Shown piece by piece: positions 25,787 to 34,393 of a DNA stretch of 41,266 bases. How positions within the stretch are numbered: the stretch's first letter is position 1; every line of letters begins with the position of its first letter. This stretch comes from an uncultured Chloroflexota bacterium (GTDB lineage Bacteria > Chloroflexota > UBA4733): NCBI GenBank assembly GCA_937967325.1, contig CALBSQ010000283.1, forward strand, positions 1 to 41,266. Reading direction: 5' to 3'. Both the position numbers and the translations under genes were made by a program. The notes under the pieces were generated by a model. That model did no database searches. It saw only the letters and a list, made by a program, of their open reading frames with translations, and was not told the DNA's origin.

Positions 25787-26782
25787 ATGACAGAGCTTAG
25801 ATTCGCGCTGATCGGCTGCGGCGGGATGGGGCGCAGCGAGGCCAAGGTGCTGGCTCAGGTTCCGGAGGCTCGGCTAGTCGCCGTCTGCGACGTGCAGGAG
25901 CCGGCAGCGCAGGCGTTTGGGAACGAGATGGGTGTGCCTGCCTACTCGGATCCGGCGGTGGTGTTGGGCAGCTCAGACATCGGCGCGGTGATTGTGGCGA
26001 CGCCCAACGGTCTGCACACGCAGCTCGTCCTGGACGCCGCGGCGGCGGGCAAGCACATCTTCTGCGAGAAGCCCATGGCGTTCACCGTGGCCGAGTGCGA
26101 TCGCATGATCGCGGCGGCGGAGCAACACGGCGTCCGGCTGATGGTCGGGCAGGTGCTGTGGCTGCTGCCGTTCTACTCGCGGATCGTGGAGCTGTTCGAC
26201 TCCGGCCTGCTGGGCAAACCCGTAGCCGCCCAGGTCACGCGCACCGGCTGGTTCGGCGATCCAATTGCCCCGTACCGCCTGCGCAAGGCCACCACCGGCG
26301 GCCAGCTCTACGACGTCACCGTGCACGAGATCGACCTGCTACACCACCTGTGCGGGCCGGCTAAATCGGTGCTTGCGGTGATGAGTCGCTCAGTGGTGCA
26401 GAACATCGATTATGAAGACACCGTCCAGTTGCAGATTCGCTACCAGTCGGGCGCCATGGCCAGCATCTTCGAGAGCCTGGCGGCGCCGCTCGGTTACACC
26501 GGCGGCCACATCGTCGCCGAGCGCGGCTCGCTGGTCTACGACACTCGCCAGCGTCAGGTCAGCTACCGGCTGGCCGGCGAGGGGCAGTCGGCAGTCACGG
26601 AAACGGTCAACGAGCGGGAACGCGAGAACGGCTACTTGCGCGAGCTGCGCAGCTTCACCGAGTGGGTGCTGCACGGGAAGGAGCCGCTGATGACCGCTCG
26701 GGAGGGTCGAGCGGCGATCGCGGTGGTCGAGGCGGCCTACCAGTCCGCGCAGAGCGGGCAGCCTGTGGAGGTAGTTGCGTGA
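25787..26782 (+). CDS. Gfo/Idh/MocA-family oxidoreductase
   Basis: 331-residue NAD(P)-dependent dehydrogenase. The Rossmann start is FALIGCGGMGRSEA, with the family motif FCEKPMAF about residue 95 and the substrate-domain His in DVTVHEIDLLHHL. Members oxidise or isomerise sugars, inositols and related polyols. The ATG at 25787 follows GAGGATGAT; the gene reads into the sugar isomerase gene with a GTGA overlap, so the two are co-translated. The substrate cannot be named. The full length and motifs look intact. Confidence 0.9.
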   Translation: MTELRFALIGCGGMGRSEAKVLAQVPEARLVAVCDVQEPAAQAFGNEMGVPAYSDPAVVLGSSDIGAVIVATPNGLHTQLVLDAAAAGKHIFCEKPMAFTVAECDRMIAAAEQHGVRLMVGQVLWLLPFYSRIVELFDSGLLGKPVAAQVTRTGWFGDPIAPYRLRKATTGGQLYDVTVHEIDLLHHLCGPAKSVLAVMSRSVVQNIDYEDTVQLQIRYQSGAMASIFESLAAPLGYTGGHIVAERGSLVYDTRQRQVSYRLAGEGQSAVTETVNERERENGYLRELRSFTEWVLHGKEPLMTAREGRAAIAVVEAAYQSAQSGQPVEVVA

Positions 26783-27693
26783 GCGCGAGCGGCCGCCCTG
26801 AGATCTACCTCAACAGCTTCAACTACCGTGGCTACCCCTTTGAGCGTGCGCTGGCGAAGGCCAAAGCCTATGGCTACGACGGTGTGGAGCTCTTTGCCGG
26901 GCACTATAAGATCGAGTCGGTGGAAGAAACGCTGGCGGCAGCCCAGCGGCGTGCCCTGGCGCTGGGTATCACCATTCCCGTGCTGAACCTCAGTGGCAAT
27001 GTCATCGGCGACGACGCTGGCGAGAGAGCCTCCCGTGTGGCGCGCCTGAGCGAGATCGTCCGGCGGGCGCCGGACCTCGGCGTCCGCATCATCAACGGCT
27101 ACGCCGGATCCATCATCCTCGACCGTGACGACTGGGCCAAGAACGGCTCGGCAGCCGCGACTGAGGAGCACTACACCAGGGCGGCGGACGCCTACCAGCA
27201 GGTGGGAGCAGTTGCCGCGCAGGCCGGCGTCCTGCTGACCCTGGAAGTACACATGAACACCATCCACGACACGGCTGCCAGCGCAGCGGTCCTGCTCGAC
27301 CGCATCGCCTCGCCGGCGGTTCGGGCCAACTTCGACCCCGGCAACATGTACGGCACGCGCTCGGCCGAGCCGGCCCTGGAAGCCATTCAAATCCTTGGCG
27401 AGCGCATCGCCTATGTCCACGTCAAGAACGCCCGTCGCGTCTCCTATCTGCCGGTCGGCGTGGATTACCATTTCGACCTGGCCAGTGGCGACCTCGACTA
27501 CTTCGCCATCATCCGGGCAGTGCATCAGGGCGGCTTTCGCGGCCCTTACAGCATCGAGTACTCCGGAGCTGGCGACCGCTCGGTGCCCAGCCGGGATGAT
27601 GTGCGGTATCTGCGGGCGCTGCTGGAGGAGGCAGTGGGGCAGGAGCCGCCGGAACCCGGACGGGTGAGGGTGGCGCACGAGGAGCCGGTGTGA
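26779..27693 (+). CDS. TIM-barrel sugar phosphate isomerase/epimerase
   Basis: 304-residue protein of the AP-endonuclease-2/xylose-isomerase-like TIM-barrel superfamily (IolE/IolI, tagatose epimerase-like). Barrel strands with metal ligands are visible: GYDGVELFAGHY, LLTLEVHMNTIHDT (Glu and His), VRANFDPGNMYG (Asp), YVHVKNAR (His) and PYSIEYSG (Glu). The GTG at 26779 overlaps the TGA of the oxidoreductase gene. The partner Gfo/Idh enzyme next door is a common pairing in inositol or keto-sugar catabolism. The specific sugar is not determinable. Confidence 0.88.
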   Translation: MSASGRPEIYLNSFNYRGYPFERALAKAKAYGYDGVELFAGHYKIESVEETLAAAQRRALALGITIPVLNLSGNVIGDDAGERASRVARLSEIVRRAPDLGVRIINGYAGSIILDRDDWAKNGSAAATEEHYTRAADAYQQVGAVAAQAGVLLTLEVHMNTIHDTAASAAVLLDRIASPAVRANFDPGNMYGTRSAEPALEAIQILGERIAYVHVKNARRVSYLPVGVDYHFDLASGDLDYFAIIRAVHQGGFRGPYSIEYSGAGDRSVPSRDDVRYLRALLEEAVGQEPPEPGRVRVAHEEPV

Positions 27694-27794
27694 GCATCCA
27701 GGAACACACCGTCCTGCGCGGCGAGTTCACCCGACGATTTATCGTCGGGTGGGGTGGCCGGCGATACACATATCGCGTCTTCGAGCACTATTGA
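27690..27794 (+). CDS. 34-codon ORF of unknown status
   Basis: A GTG at 27690 overlaps the stop of the isomerase gene and opens a 34-codon frame ending at a TGA at 27794. The first dozen residues look like the start of a protein, and the frame then runs through the hairpin at 27728. It is either a truncated gene or chance. No homologue is recognised. Confidence 0.25.
   Translation: MSIQEHTVLRGEFTRRFIVGWGGRRYTYRVFEHY
27728..27751. repeat. Perfect hairpin (10-bp stem, TTTA loop)
   Basis: CACCCGACGA and TCGTCGGGTG pair perfectly around TTTA. No T-run follows. It lies in the 130-bp gap between the isomerase and the next oxidoreductase gene and could be an RNA processing or attenuation hairpin, or a dispersed palindrome. 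Confidence 0.75.
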
Positions 27795-27823
27795 CATCAA
27801 GTTTAGCGTGGAGTTGGGGTCGA

Positions 27824-28846
27824 ATGACTACAAAGCTTGGCATCGCAATCCACGGCGCCGGATGGGTAGCCGGCGAGCATCTGCGCGCCTTCGCCCGCAA
27901 TCCGCGCTGCGAGGTGCGCGTGGTGAGCAGCAGGCGGGAGACGAGCGCCCGCACGTTGCTGCAGGCGGCTGGCCTCACGGCTGATGTCGAGACGGACTAC
28001 GGGAAGGTAGTCGGGCGAGCGGACGTCGATGTCGTCGCCATATGCACCCCCAATGACTTGCACCCTCAGGAAACCATCGCGGCGGCGCAGGCCGGCAAGC
28101 ACATCCTCATCGAGAAGCCGGTTGCCATGAACGCGGCGGATCTCCATCGCATGGATGCCGCGGTCAAGCAGGCAGGCGTTCGGACGGTGGTGAGCTTTGT
28201 GCTGCGCTGGAACCCGCTCTTCGAGACGATCAAGGCGCTGATCGCCGACGGGGCGCTCGGGACCATCTTCTTGGCGGAGACCGGCTACCTGCACGACATC
28301 GGGCCCTGGTACAGCGGCTGGGAGTGGGCGCGAACGAAGGCGCGCGGCGGCAGCAACATGCTCTTCGGCGGCTGCCACGCCGTGGATGCGCTGCGCTGGT
28401 TTGCCGGGGAGGTCGCCGAGGTCAGCGCCTACGAGACGCGCGGCCACGAGCAGGGCTACGAGTACGCGCCCACCATCGCCGCCGCCGTCAAGTTCGAGCA
28501 CGGCGGGGTCGGGCTGATCAGCTCCAGCTTCGAGGTACCGGCGCCATACGTGTTTCCAGTCGCATTGCACGGCACACGCGGCGCGCTCCGCGACGGCCGG
28601 CTGTACTCCAAGGCCAAGTTTCCTGGTCAAACGGACTGGCTCACCATTCCCTCCATCGCGCCCGACAGTGGCGACGTGGCCCATCATCCCTTCCAGGCTG
28701 AGATCGATCACCTGGTGAGCTGCATCGTCGAGGGTGTCGAGTCGCACTGCAACCTGGCCGACGCCGTGAAGACGCACGAGGTCTGCCTCGCCATCGATCA
28801 GAGCGCTGCCGAGGGCAGGCCGGTGCGGTTGCCAGCCGGGGAATGA
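27824..28846 (+). CDS. Gfo/Idh/MocA-family oxidoreductase, second
   Basis: 340-residue dehydrogenase. The Rossmann start GIAIHGAGWVAGEHL is preceded by three residues only. The motif LIEKPVAM and the His of GGCHAVDALRWF are in place, and the C-terminal part has the typical strand-rich substrate domain. The ATG at 27824 has a GGGG box at close spacing. It is the fourth gene of the plus-strand sugar block. The first Gly motif is GAGWVAG rather than GCGxxG, as in the subgroup that includes glucose-fructose-oxidoreductase-like and inositol dehydrogenase-like enzymes. Substrate unknown. Confidence 0.9.
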   Translation: MTTKLGIAIHGAGWVAGEHLRAFARNPRCEVRVVSSRRETSARTLLQAAGLTADVETDYGKVVGRADVDVVAICTPNDLHPQETIAAAQAGKHILIEKPVAMNAADLHRMDAAVKQAGVRTVVSFVLRWNPLFETIKALIADGALGTIFLAETGYLHDIGPWYSGWEWARTKARGGSNMLFGGCHAVDALRWFAGEVAEVSAYETRGHEQGYEYAPTIAAAVKFEHGGVGLISSSFEVPAPYVFPVALHGTRGALRDGRLYSKAKFPGQTDWLTIPSIAPDSGDVAHHPFQAEIDHLVSCIVEGVESHCNLADAVKTHEVCLAIDQSAAEGRPVRLPAGE

Positions 28847-28870
28847 TGGGCGCGCTGTTGACGGCGCTCC

Positions 28871-29022
28871 GCCTGCCCCTACAGACGCGTGATGCGCATT
28901 AGAATTTCCAGAGGCATTGATACCTCCATGAGCGGTCCGGCGCTGCCTCCCGAAACGACGCCCTTCTGGGGCCCATGCTATTACAGCCCAATAATGCGCA
29001 TCACGCGTCTGTAGGGGCAGGC
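28871..29022. repeat. Long inverted repeat, 31-bp perfect arms
   Basis: Perfect 31-bp arms at 28871-28901 and 28992-29022 around a 90-bp loop, between the convergent ends of two oxidoreductase genes. The arm contains GCCCCTACA, the same motif found at the ends of the repeat at 25651. The outer sequence CAGACGCGTGATGCGCATTA is unique to this copy. It could terminate transcription from both sides, or be a mobile repeat whose arms have stayed identical. Confidence 0.85.
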
Positions 29023-29054
29023 GACCTGAAGACCGCGCGCGTCGCGGCCGCTCG

Positions 29055-30071
29055 TCACCGCGCCTCGGCCAGCAGGATACGCTCCACTAGTTCCATCGAC
29101 TTGACCGCGTCGGCGAAGTGGCTGGAGGGCTGCTGGCCGGACTTGATGCAGTCGATGAAATGGCGGCTCTCCTGCCAGAAGCCCAGCCAGTGGTAGGGCT
29201 GGGGCTCTTCGCCAGGTCGCGCGAACTGCTGGCCGAAGTGCTTGGACGGCTTGACGTCCGGTTCGCCGTCGTCGGCGACGAAGAAGCTGTCGCGGTCGGC
29301 GTCGACGTAAGCGGTGGCGTTGGGACCGTGGAACTCCGCGCGAAAGACGCGACGGCCCGTGACAGTGTTGTAGTGGACGGTACCGACCGCACCGGAGGAA
29401 AAGTTGACCAGGGCGAAGAAGGCGTTGCCGACCGGACCGGGGACGTAGCGCTTGCGCGCGTCGGCGCGGACCTCCTCTACCTCGCCGCCGCACAACCACC
29501 GCAAGTTGTCGACGGCGTGGATGCCGTCGGAAGTGAGCGGGTCGATCGCGCCATCGTAGAAGCCGGCCGGGGTGTCGAGGCCGCGGCTGGACTTGAGGAA
29601 GGCCACTTCCGCGAAGTGGATGGCGCCGCGCTCCTCCACTCGCTGGCGCAGCGCCGTTGCGGCCGGGATGTAGCGGCGCTGGAATCCCACCATGGTCAGG
29701 CAGTTGTGCTCGCCCGCGGTGTAGGCCAGCATCCTGGCCTGGTTTGTTGTCAGGGCCAGCGGCTTCTCCACGAACAGGTGGCAGCCCTGCTTCAGCACAT
29801 TGGCAGCGGGCTCGTAGACGTGCTGCGGCGGCATGAGCACGTAGACCGCCTGTGGCTGCATCTCCGCCAGCATCTTGCGGTAGTCGGTGTAGACGCGATT
29901 GGCGGGGATGCCAAAGCGCGTCGCCGTCTGGCGCGCCTTGTCTTCGATCAGGTCGCAGGCTGCGACCAAATCTACGTCGGGAAAGGAGGCGAGCGATGGG
30001 TGGTGATAGCGGCTTGCCATCCCTCCGCCACCGATGAGGGCGACCCGCACGCGCTCTGCTTGTCTGTCCAT
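29055..30071 (-). CDS. Gfo/Idh/MocA-family oxidoreductase, third
   Basis: 338-residue dehydrogenase divergent from the ROK gene. The Rossmann start is VALIGGGGMASRYHH, the mid-motif is FVEKPLAL and the substrate-domain His lies in DGIHAVDNLRWL. The ATG at 30071 has a GGAGGAG box. A C-terminal stretch KHFGQQFARPGEEPQPYHWLG is unusual for the family and may be a lid. It shares the intergenic region with the ROK regulator, which probably controls it. Confidence 0.9.
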   Translation of the reverse strand: MDRQAERVRVALIGGGGMASRYHHPSLASFPDVDLVAACDLIEDKARQTATRFGIPANRVYTDYRKMLAEMQPQAVYVLMPPQHVYEPAANVLKQGCHLFVEKPLALTTNQARMLAYTAGEHNCLTMVGFQRRYIPAATALRQRVEERGAIHFAEVAFLKSSRGLDTPAGFYDGAIDPLTSDGIHAVDNLRWLCGGEVEEVRADARKRYVPGPVGNAFFALVNFSSGAVGTVHYNTVTGRRVFRAEFHGPNATAYVDADRDSFFVADDGEPDVKPSKHFGQQFARPGEEPQPYHWLGFWQESRHFIDCIKSGQQPSSHFADAVKSMELVERILLAEAR

Positions 30072-30146
30072 TACGTTCTCCTCCGTACGCTCACACCATG
30101 CTCCCTCGCCAGTCGGTACTTCCGCCCCAAAAGTTCGTCCAGATGG

Positions 30147-30152
30147 TAGAAT
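30147..30152 (+). promoter_or_regulatory. Probable -10 box of the ROK gene
   Basis: TAGAAT matches the TATAAT consensus at 5 of 6 positions and would place the transcript start about 35 bp before the TTG at 30194. No good -35 is visible at the right distance, as expected for a regulated promoter. Confidence 0.4.
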
Positions 30153-30193
30153 AAGCTGTCTTGTCCGTCAAGTCGCGTTCGCAGGAGGCCTGG

Positions 30194-31435
30194 TTGGCGG
30201 TTGTTCCCCCGCGCGGCCAGGTGGAAGACGTGCGCTCCGCTAATCGCGCCCTCCTCCTGGCGATTTCGCGCGACTTGCGGGTCGTGTCTTGTCCGACGCT
30301 CGCGGAGCGCTCTGGCTTGAGCCGGGCGACCGCCTACGGTATCGCCGAGGAGCTGCAACGGGCGGGGGTCCTTGTCGATGCCGGCGCCGGCAAGTCGACC
30401 GGTGGCCGAAGGCCGCAGCTCCTGCGCTTCGAGCCGCAAGCCTGGTTCGCGCTCGGCGTTGAGCTTGGCGAGCGCGACCTGCACGCGGTGGTGACTGACC
30501 TGGACGGTACCGTGCTGCAGCGGGAGTTCAGCGTGGCCCGGGGCACGACGCCATCCCAGGTGGTGGAGGCTATCGCCGCGAGCGTCGCGCGGCTCGTCGC
30601 GCTATTGCCTCGCCGGCGCGCCCTGGGGCTCGGCTTCGCCGCGCCGGGCCTGGTGGATGTGGACACCGGTGTGGTGCGCACCGCGGTGGGATACGATTGG
30701 CGCGACGTCCCGCTGGCCGACCTGCTCCGCGCCCACACCGGTCTGCCCTCCAGCCTGGCCAACCGGAGCAAGGCCGCGGCGTTAGGCGAGCTGTATAGCG
30801 GGGCCGGGACCGGAGCGCAGCGCCTCATCTACCTGTATGCCGGGCGCGGCATTGCCGCGGGTATCGTCCGCAACGGCGAGCTCGACGCCGGTGTCAATTC
30901 CAGCGCCGGTGAGGTCGGTCACATCACCATCGAGCCGAATGGGGTGTTGTGCGACTGCGGCAATCGCGGTTGTCTGCATACCCTCGCCTCCGGGGCCGTC
31001 CTGCTCGCGCGGGCGCGAGCGCAGCTCCGTGAAGGGGACGGGGAGCTGCTTCGGGAGCGCTGCGGACCGGACCCGACGCGCTTGACGACCGTGGATCTGG
31101 CCGAGGCGGCGCGCGACGGCGACTCCATCGCGCGGCCCTTGCTGCAGGAAAGCGGCCGCTACCTGGGGATTGCCGCCGCCACGCTCATCAACCTTTTTAA
31201 TCCGGACCGGCTCATTGTGGGTGGTCCGCTGTCCGCGGCGGGTCCGGTCTTCCTGGACGCGGTTCGGGAAGAGGCCCGGCGTCGCGCGCTGGCGGTGCCA
31301 TTCAGCGCGGTACAAATCTGCCCCAGCGCCCTGGGCAGCGACGCGGGGGCGATCGGCGCCGCCGCGCTGGTGTTGCGGCACGCGTCGGATCTGATCGTGG
31401 ACGCCGAGTTTGGTCTCGCGGAAGCGGCAGGCTGA
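30194..31435 (+). CDS. ROK-family transcriptional regulator
   Basis: 413-residue ROK repressor (NagC/XylR type). The winged helix lies around residues 20-65 (LAERSGLSRATAYGIAEELQRAGVL), followed by the sugar-kinase-like domain, with GEVGHITIEPNG and the zinc signature CDCGNRGCL typical of ROK proteins. The TTG at 30194 is chosen because AGGAGG lies 5 nt upstream; a TTG at 30161 would lack one. It likely represses or activates the sugar block and the divergent oxidoreductase gene in response to a sugar phosphate. The kinase active-site Asp position cannot be judged without alignment. Confidence 0.9.
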   Translation: MAVVPPRGQVEDVRSANRALLLAISRDLRVVSCPTLAERSGLSRATAYGIAEELQRAGVLVDAGAGKSTGGRRPQLLRFEPQAWFALGVELGERDLHAVVTDLDGTVLQREFSVARGTTPSQVVEAIAASVARLVALLPRRRALGLGFAAPGLVDVDTGVVRTAVGYDWRDVPLADLLRAHTGLPSSLANRSKAAALGELYSGAGTGAQRLIYLYAGRGIAAGIVRNGELDAGVNSSAGEVGHITIEPNGVLCDCGNRGCLHTLASGAVLLARARAQLREGDGELLRERCGPDPTRLTTVDLAEAARDGDSIARPLLQESGRYLGIAAATLINLFNPDRLIVGGPLSAAGPVFLDAVREEARRRALAVPFSAVQICPSALGSDAGAIGAAALVLRHASDLIVDAEFGLAEAAG

Positions 31436-31668
31436 GTCCAAAAAGCCGGCTCCATCTGGCTGGGATCCAAGAAGTGTGCCTAGCTCGTGCAATCTTCGCT
31501 CAATTACGATCCTATAGGTCGGCGCGCGAACGTGATGGCGCGGCACCGATGATTCTTGGCCCTATGGCGGGTCATACTTGATGGATGCCGCGGTCTCGTC
31601 GCCTGACGAGCGGCCCGAGTGACAACGTCGGCCGGCTGCTTACCGGCCGCGAACGGAGAGGTTGCGCG

Positions 31669-32400
31669 ATGGCTAGCAAGATCAAGGTGGTCAAGCACGG
31701 GGAGTGGCTGGAGGCTCGAAAGAAGCATCTCGTCAAAGAAAAAGAGTTCACCCGTCTGCGCGACCAGCTGAGCCGGGAGCGGCGCGAGCTGCCCTGGGAG
31801 CTGGTTGAGAAGGACTACGTGTTCGAGGGCGAGCGTGAGAAGCAATCGCTCTCCGATCTGTTCGAGGGCCGCGGCCAGCTCGTCATCTACCACGCCATGT
31901 TCAATCCCGAGACCGCCGGCCCTTCCACACCATGGACCAGGGACGCGGCTTGCTTCACGTGCTCGTTCTGGATGGACAACTTCAACGGCATCACGGTGCA
32001 TCTGAACCACCGGGACATCACCATGGCCGCGGTCTCGCGCGCACCCTTGGCCGCCCTGGCCGCGTACAAGCAGCGGATGGGCTGGTCCTTCCCGTGGTAT
32101 TCGTCCGCGGGGAGCGACTTCAACTTCGACTACCGCGTCTCGTTCACCGAGACGGAGCTCAAGGCGGAGAAGGTCGACTACAATTACCGCGTGATTCCCT
32201 GGTCGGTTTCCGAGGCGCCCGGCATCAGCGTCTTCCTCAAGGATGAGGACGGCCGGATCTTCCACACCTATTCCACGTACGCGCGGGGGCTCGACATGCT
32301 GAACGTCGCCTACCACTACATGGACCTCGTGCCCAAAGGCCGCGACGAGGGCGACCGCGGCATTAGGTGGCTGCGGCGGCACGACGAGTATCCGGACTGA
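31669..32400 (+). CDS. DUF899 thioredoxin-like protein
   Basis: 243-residue DUF899 protein. Members are thioredoxin-like and in several cases are near redox or stress genes. Visible conserved features: ELPWELVEKDYVFEG, YHAMFNPE, TRDAACFTCSFWMDNFNG (family Cys pair CFTC) and FPWYSSAGSDFNFDYR, then a C-terminal YMDLVPKGRDEG. The ATG at 31669 is supported by GGAGAGG. The DUF2182 gene starts inside its stop codon (TGATG), so the two are coupled. Biochemical role is unknown. Confidence 0.85.
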   Translation: MASKIKVVKHGEWLEARKKHLVKEKEFTRLRDQLSRERRELPWELVEKDYVFEGEREKQSLSDLFEGRGQLVIYHAMFNPETAGPSTPWTRDAACFTCSFWMDNFNGITVHLNHRDITMAAVSRAPLAALAAYKQRMGWSFPWYSSAGSDFNFDYRVSFTETELKAEKVDYNYRVIPWSVSEAPGISVFLKDEDGRIFHTYSTYARGLDMLNVAYHYMDLVPKGRDEGDRGIRWLRRHDEYPD

Positions 32401-33203
32401 TGTCAATCCAGTTGCTGCTATCGACCATCGGACTGGTGCGCCCGGCCGGCCGCCGCGGCTTCTGCCCGGCCTGTCGACTCCTCTTGGTCGGTGACGCGCC
32501 GCAAGGCTCGAGCGAGCTCGCCATGCCGGCCGTCGCGGTGGCCGCGACCCTCGTCGCGGCCGGGGGGGCCTGGGCGTTGACCATCGCCCAGGCCCGCTCG
32601 ATGAGCGAGATGGCGATGGGGCTCGGGCCATGGGAGTCGTTCGCCGTGGCCTGGGTCGCGATGATGGCGGCCATGATGCTGCCCTCGGCGATCCCGCTAA
32701 TCTTCGAGTTCGCCCGCGGGTCGGAGGGCCGGCGCGCCTGGCCGGTGGCGACCGTCGCGCTTGCCCTCACCTACCTCGCGGTGTGGCTGGCGTTCGGCCT
32801 CGCGTGCTACGGCGTCTACGTCGCGATCGGGACGCCGTGGCCAAACCAGGGCCGCGCCGGCGGGGTGGCGCTCGTCCTGGCCGGCATCTACGGTCTGACG
32901 CCCATCAAGCGGGCCAGCCAGGCCCGGTGCCGGGAATTGTGCGCGCTGCACGGACCTCTGCCGTTCAACCTGCTGCGCAGCGCCGTGACCGCCGGACTCC
33001 GGTACGGCCTCAGCTGCGCCGGCTGCAGCGCCGGGCTGATGATCGCGATGGTCCTCATCGGCATGTCCAACCTGCTGGCGGCAGTCTTGCTCGCGGCGGT
33101 GGTGCTCGTCTACAAGCTCGCCCCGCCGCTGGCATGGCGCCAGGAAATGCTGCTCTCGCTCGGCCTTGCGGCAGCCGGCCTTGCCTACGCGTTGCTTGCC
33201 TGA
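32400..33203 (+). CDS. DUF2182 integral membrane protein
   Basis: 267-residue polytopic membrane protein of the DUF2182 group (predicted metal-binding integral membrane proteins). The signature AMMAAMMLPSAIPLI lies in the second membrane segment and Cys residues (RCRELC, CAGCSAG) occur between and in the later ones. Two cysteines (FCPAC) near the N-terminus are unusual. Six to seven segments are predicted. The start overlaps the DUF899 stop by one base. No reaction is known; a role in metal or redox stress together with DUF899 is only a guess. Confidence 0.82.
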   Translation: MSIQLLLSTIGLVRPAGRRGFCPACRLLLVGDAPQGSSELAMPAVAVAATLVAAGGAWALTIAQARSMSEMAMGLGPWESFAVAWVAMMAAMMLPSAIPLIFEFARGSEGRRAWPVATVALALTYLAVWLAFGLACYGVYVAIGTPWPNQGRAGGVALVLAGIYGLTPIKRASQARCRELCALHGPLPFNLLRSAVTAGLRYGLSCAGCSAGLMIAMVLIGMSNLLAAVLLAAVVLVYKLAPPLAWRQEMLLSLGLAAAGLAYALLA

Positions 33204-33346
33204 GGGAGACGGCTCCGGGCGAGCGGCAGCTTCCGGCCGCTCAGGGTGCGAGCGATCCAGGGAGACCGCGCCGGCTGGGATAATGATGCCTCAGCACGCG
33301 TGGCACGCGGTGCATGGCGCCCGAGCAACTGGGATAGGGTTAGCGC

Positions 33347-34270
33347 TTGAACGGCCGACCGGGCACGCAGCATGACCGTGCCGCTGGGCCGGACCTGGCC
33401 GCCGCGCTGGCCGGCGATGGGGAGGCCTTCCGCCGGCTCGTGGAGCCCTACCGCCGCGAGCTGCACCTGCACTGCTACCGGATGCTTGGCTCGTTCCACG
33501 ACGCGGAGGACGCGATGCAAGAGACCTGGCTGCGGGCCTGGCGCCACCTGGCCACCTACCAGGGGCGCAGCCCGTTCCGCGCCTGGCTGTACCGCATCGC
33601 CACCAACGTCTGCCTCAGCCGCAGACGTACCACCTCGGCAGACCGCCCCTTGCCGAAGATCCTTGCCGACGAGGTCGCCCGGGGTAACGAGCAGCGGATC
33701 AACCTGTCGCCGTACCCCGACGCCCTGCTCAACGAGGTCGAGGCCACCTGGGGCAACCCCGCGGCCGAGTACGACCTCCGCGAGAGTGTCCAGCTGGCCT
33801 TCCTTGCGGCGGTGCAGCTGCTCCCGCCGCGGCAGCGGGCGGTCCTCCTCGTGCGCGACGTGCTCGGCTACTCGGCGGAGGAGACGGCGGGGCTGCTCGA
33901 GGCGACCGTGGCGAGCGTGAACAGCGCGCTAGCCCGCGCTCGGGCGACGCTGGACCAGCAGCGCGCGGTGGGACGCCTCCAGATGGGGCGGATGGCCCCA
34001 GCGGACGAGGTGGAGCAGTACCTGGTGCAGCGCTACGTCGAGGCCTGGCAGGCGCTGGACATGGGCAAGTTGGCGGCGCTATTGAAGAGCAATGTCGTCC
34101 TGACGATGCCGCCGCTACCCCTGCGATACACAGGACGCGAGGCGGTAGTTGACTTTTACGCGCGATTGCCTTTCGCCCAGGGCCCGCCGCTGCGCTTCCT
34201 CGCCACGCGCGCCAACCGCCAGCCGGCGGTGGCCGTGTACCGGCTCGATCGCGACGAGCGGCGCTATTGA
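33347..34270 (+). CDS. ECF sigma-70 factor with SnoaL-like tail, cut by in-frame TGA
   Basis: 307 codons to the first stop. Region 2 reads FRRLVEPYRRELHLHCYRMLGSFHDAEDAMQETWLRAWRHL and region 4 LPPRQRAVLLVRDVLGYSAEETAGLLEATVASVNSALARARATL, i.e. an ECF sigma with the recognition helix intact. A C-terminal SnoaL/NTF2-like domain follows (VEQYLVQRYVEAWQALDMGKLAALL), as in SigJ-like and TIGR02960-type sigma factors. The reading frame stops with TGA at 34268-34270, but the same frame continues with 40 further residues that complete the NTF2 domain. The start is the TTG at 33347; other starts are possible. Sequencing error and true nonsense mutation cannot be told apart. Confidence 0.85.
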   Translation: MNGRPGTQHDRAAGPDLAAALAGDGEAFRRLVEPYRRELHLHCYRMLGSFHDAEDAMQETWLRAWRHLATYQGRSPFRAWLYRIATNVCLSRRRTTSADRPLPKILADEVARGNEQRINLSPYPDALLNEVEATWGNPAAEYDLRESVQLAFLAAVQLLPPRQRAVLLVRDVLGYSAEETAGLLEATVASVNSALARARATLDQQRAVGRLQMGRMAPADEVEQYLVQRYVEAWQALDMGKLAALLKSNVVLTMPPLPLRYTGREAVVDFYARLPFAQGPPLRFLATRANRQPAVAVYRLDRDERRY

Positions 34271-34393
34271 GCGTTGGGCATCTGGGTGCTCGCGGCGGAC
34301 GGCGAGGCCATCGCCGAGATCACCGCCTTCGTGGATCCCAGGCTGATGGCCGTGTTCGGGTTGCCGGCCGCCCTCAATCTCGATGCCGTGTGA
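34271..34393 (+). pseudogene. In-frame C-terminal tail of the sigma factor after the TGA
   Basis: Directly after the TGA the same frame reads ALGIWVLAADGEAIAEITAF and on to a second TGA at 34391. These strands are what the NTF2-like domain is missing, so this was once the end of the sigma factor. C-to-T in a CGA codon would make the stop. Confidence 0.8.

Noticed and set aside
34268..34270. TGA as selenocysteine codon
   Set aside because: No selenocysteine-type active site is known in sigma-factor tails and I see no fitting stem-loop after it; nonsense mutation or error is simpler.
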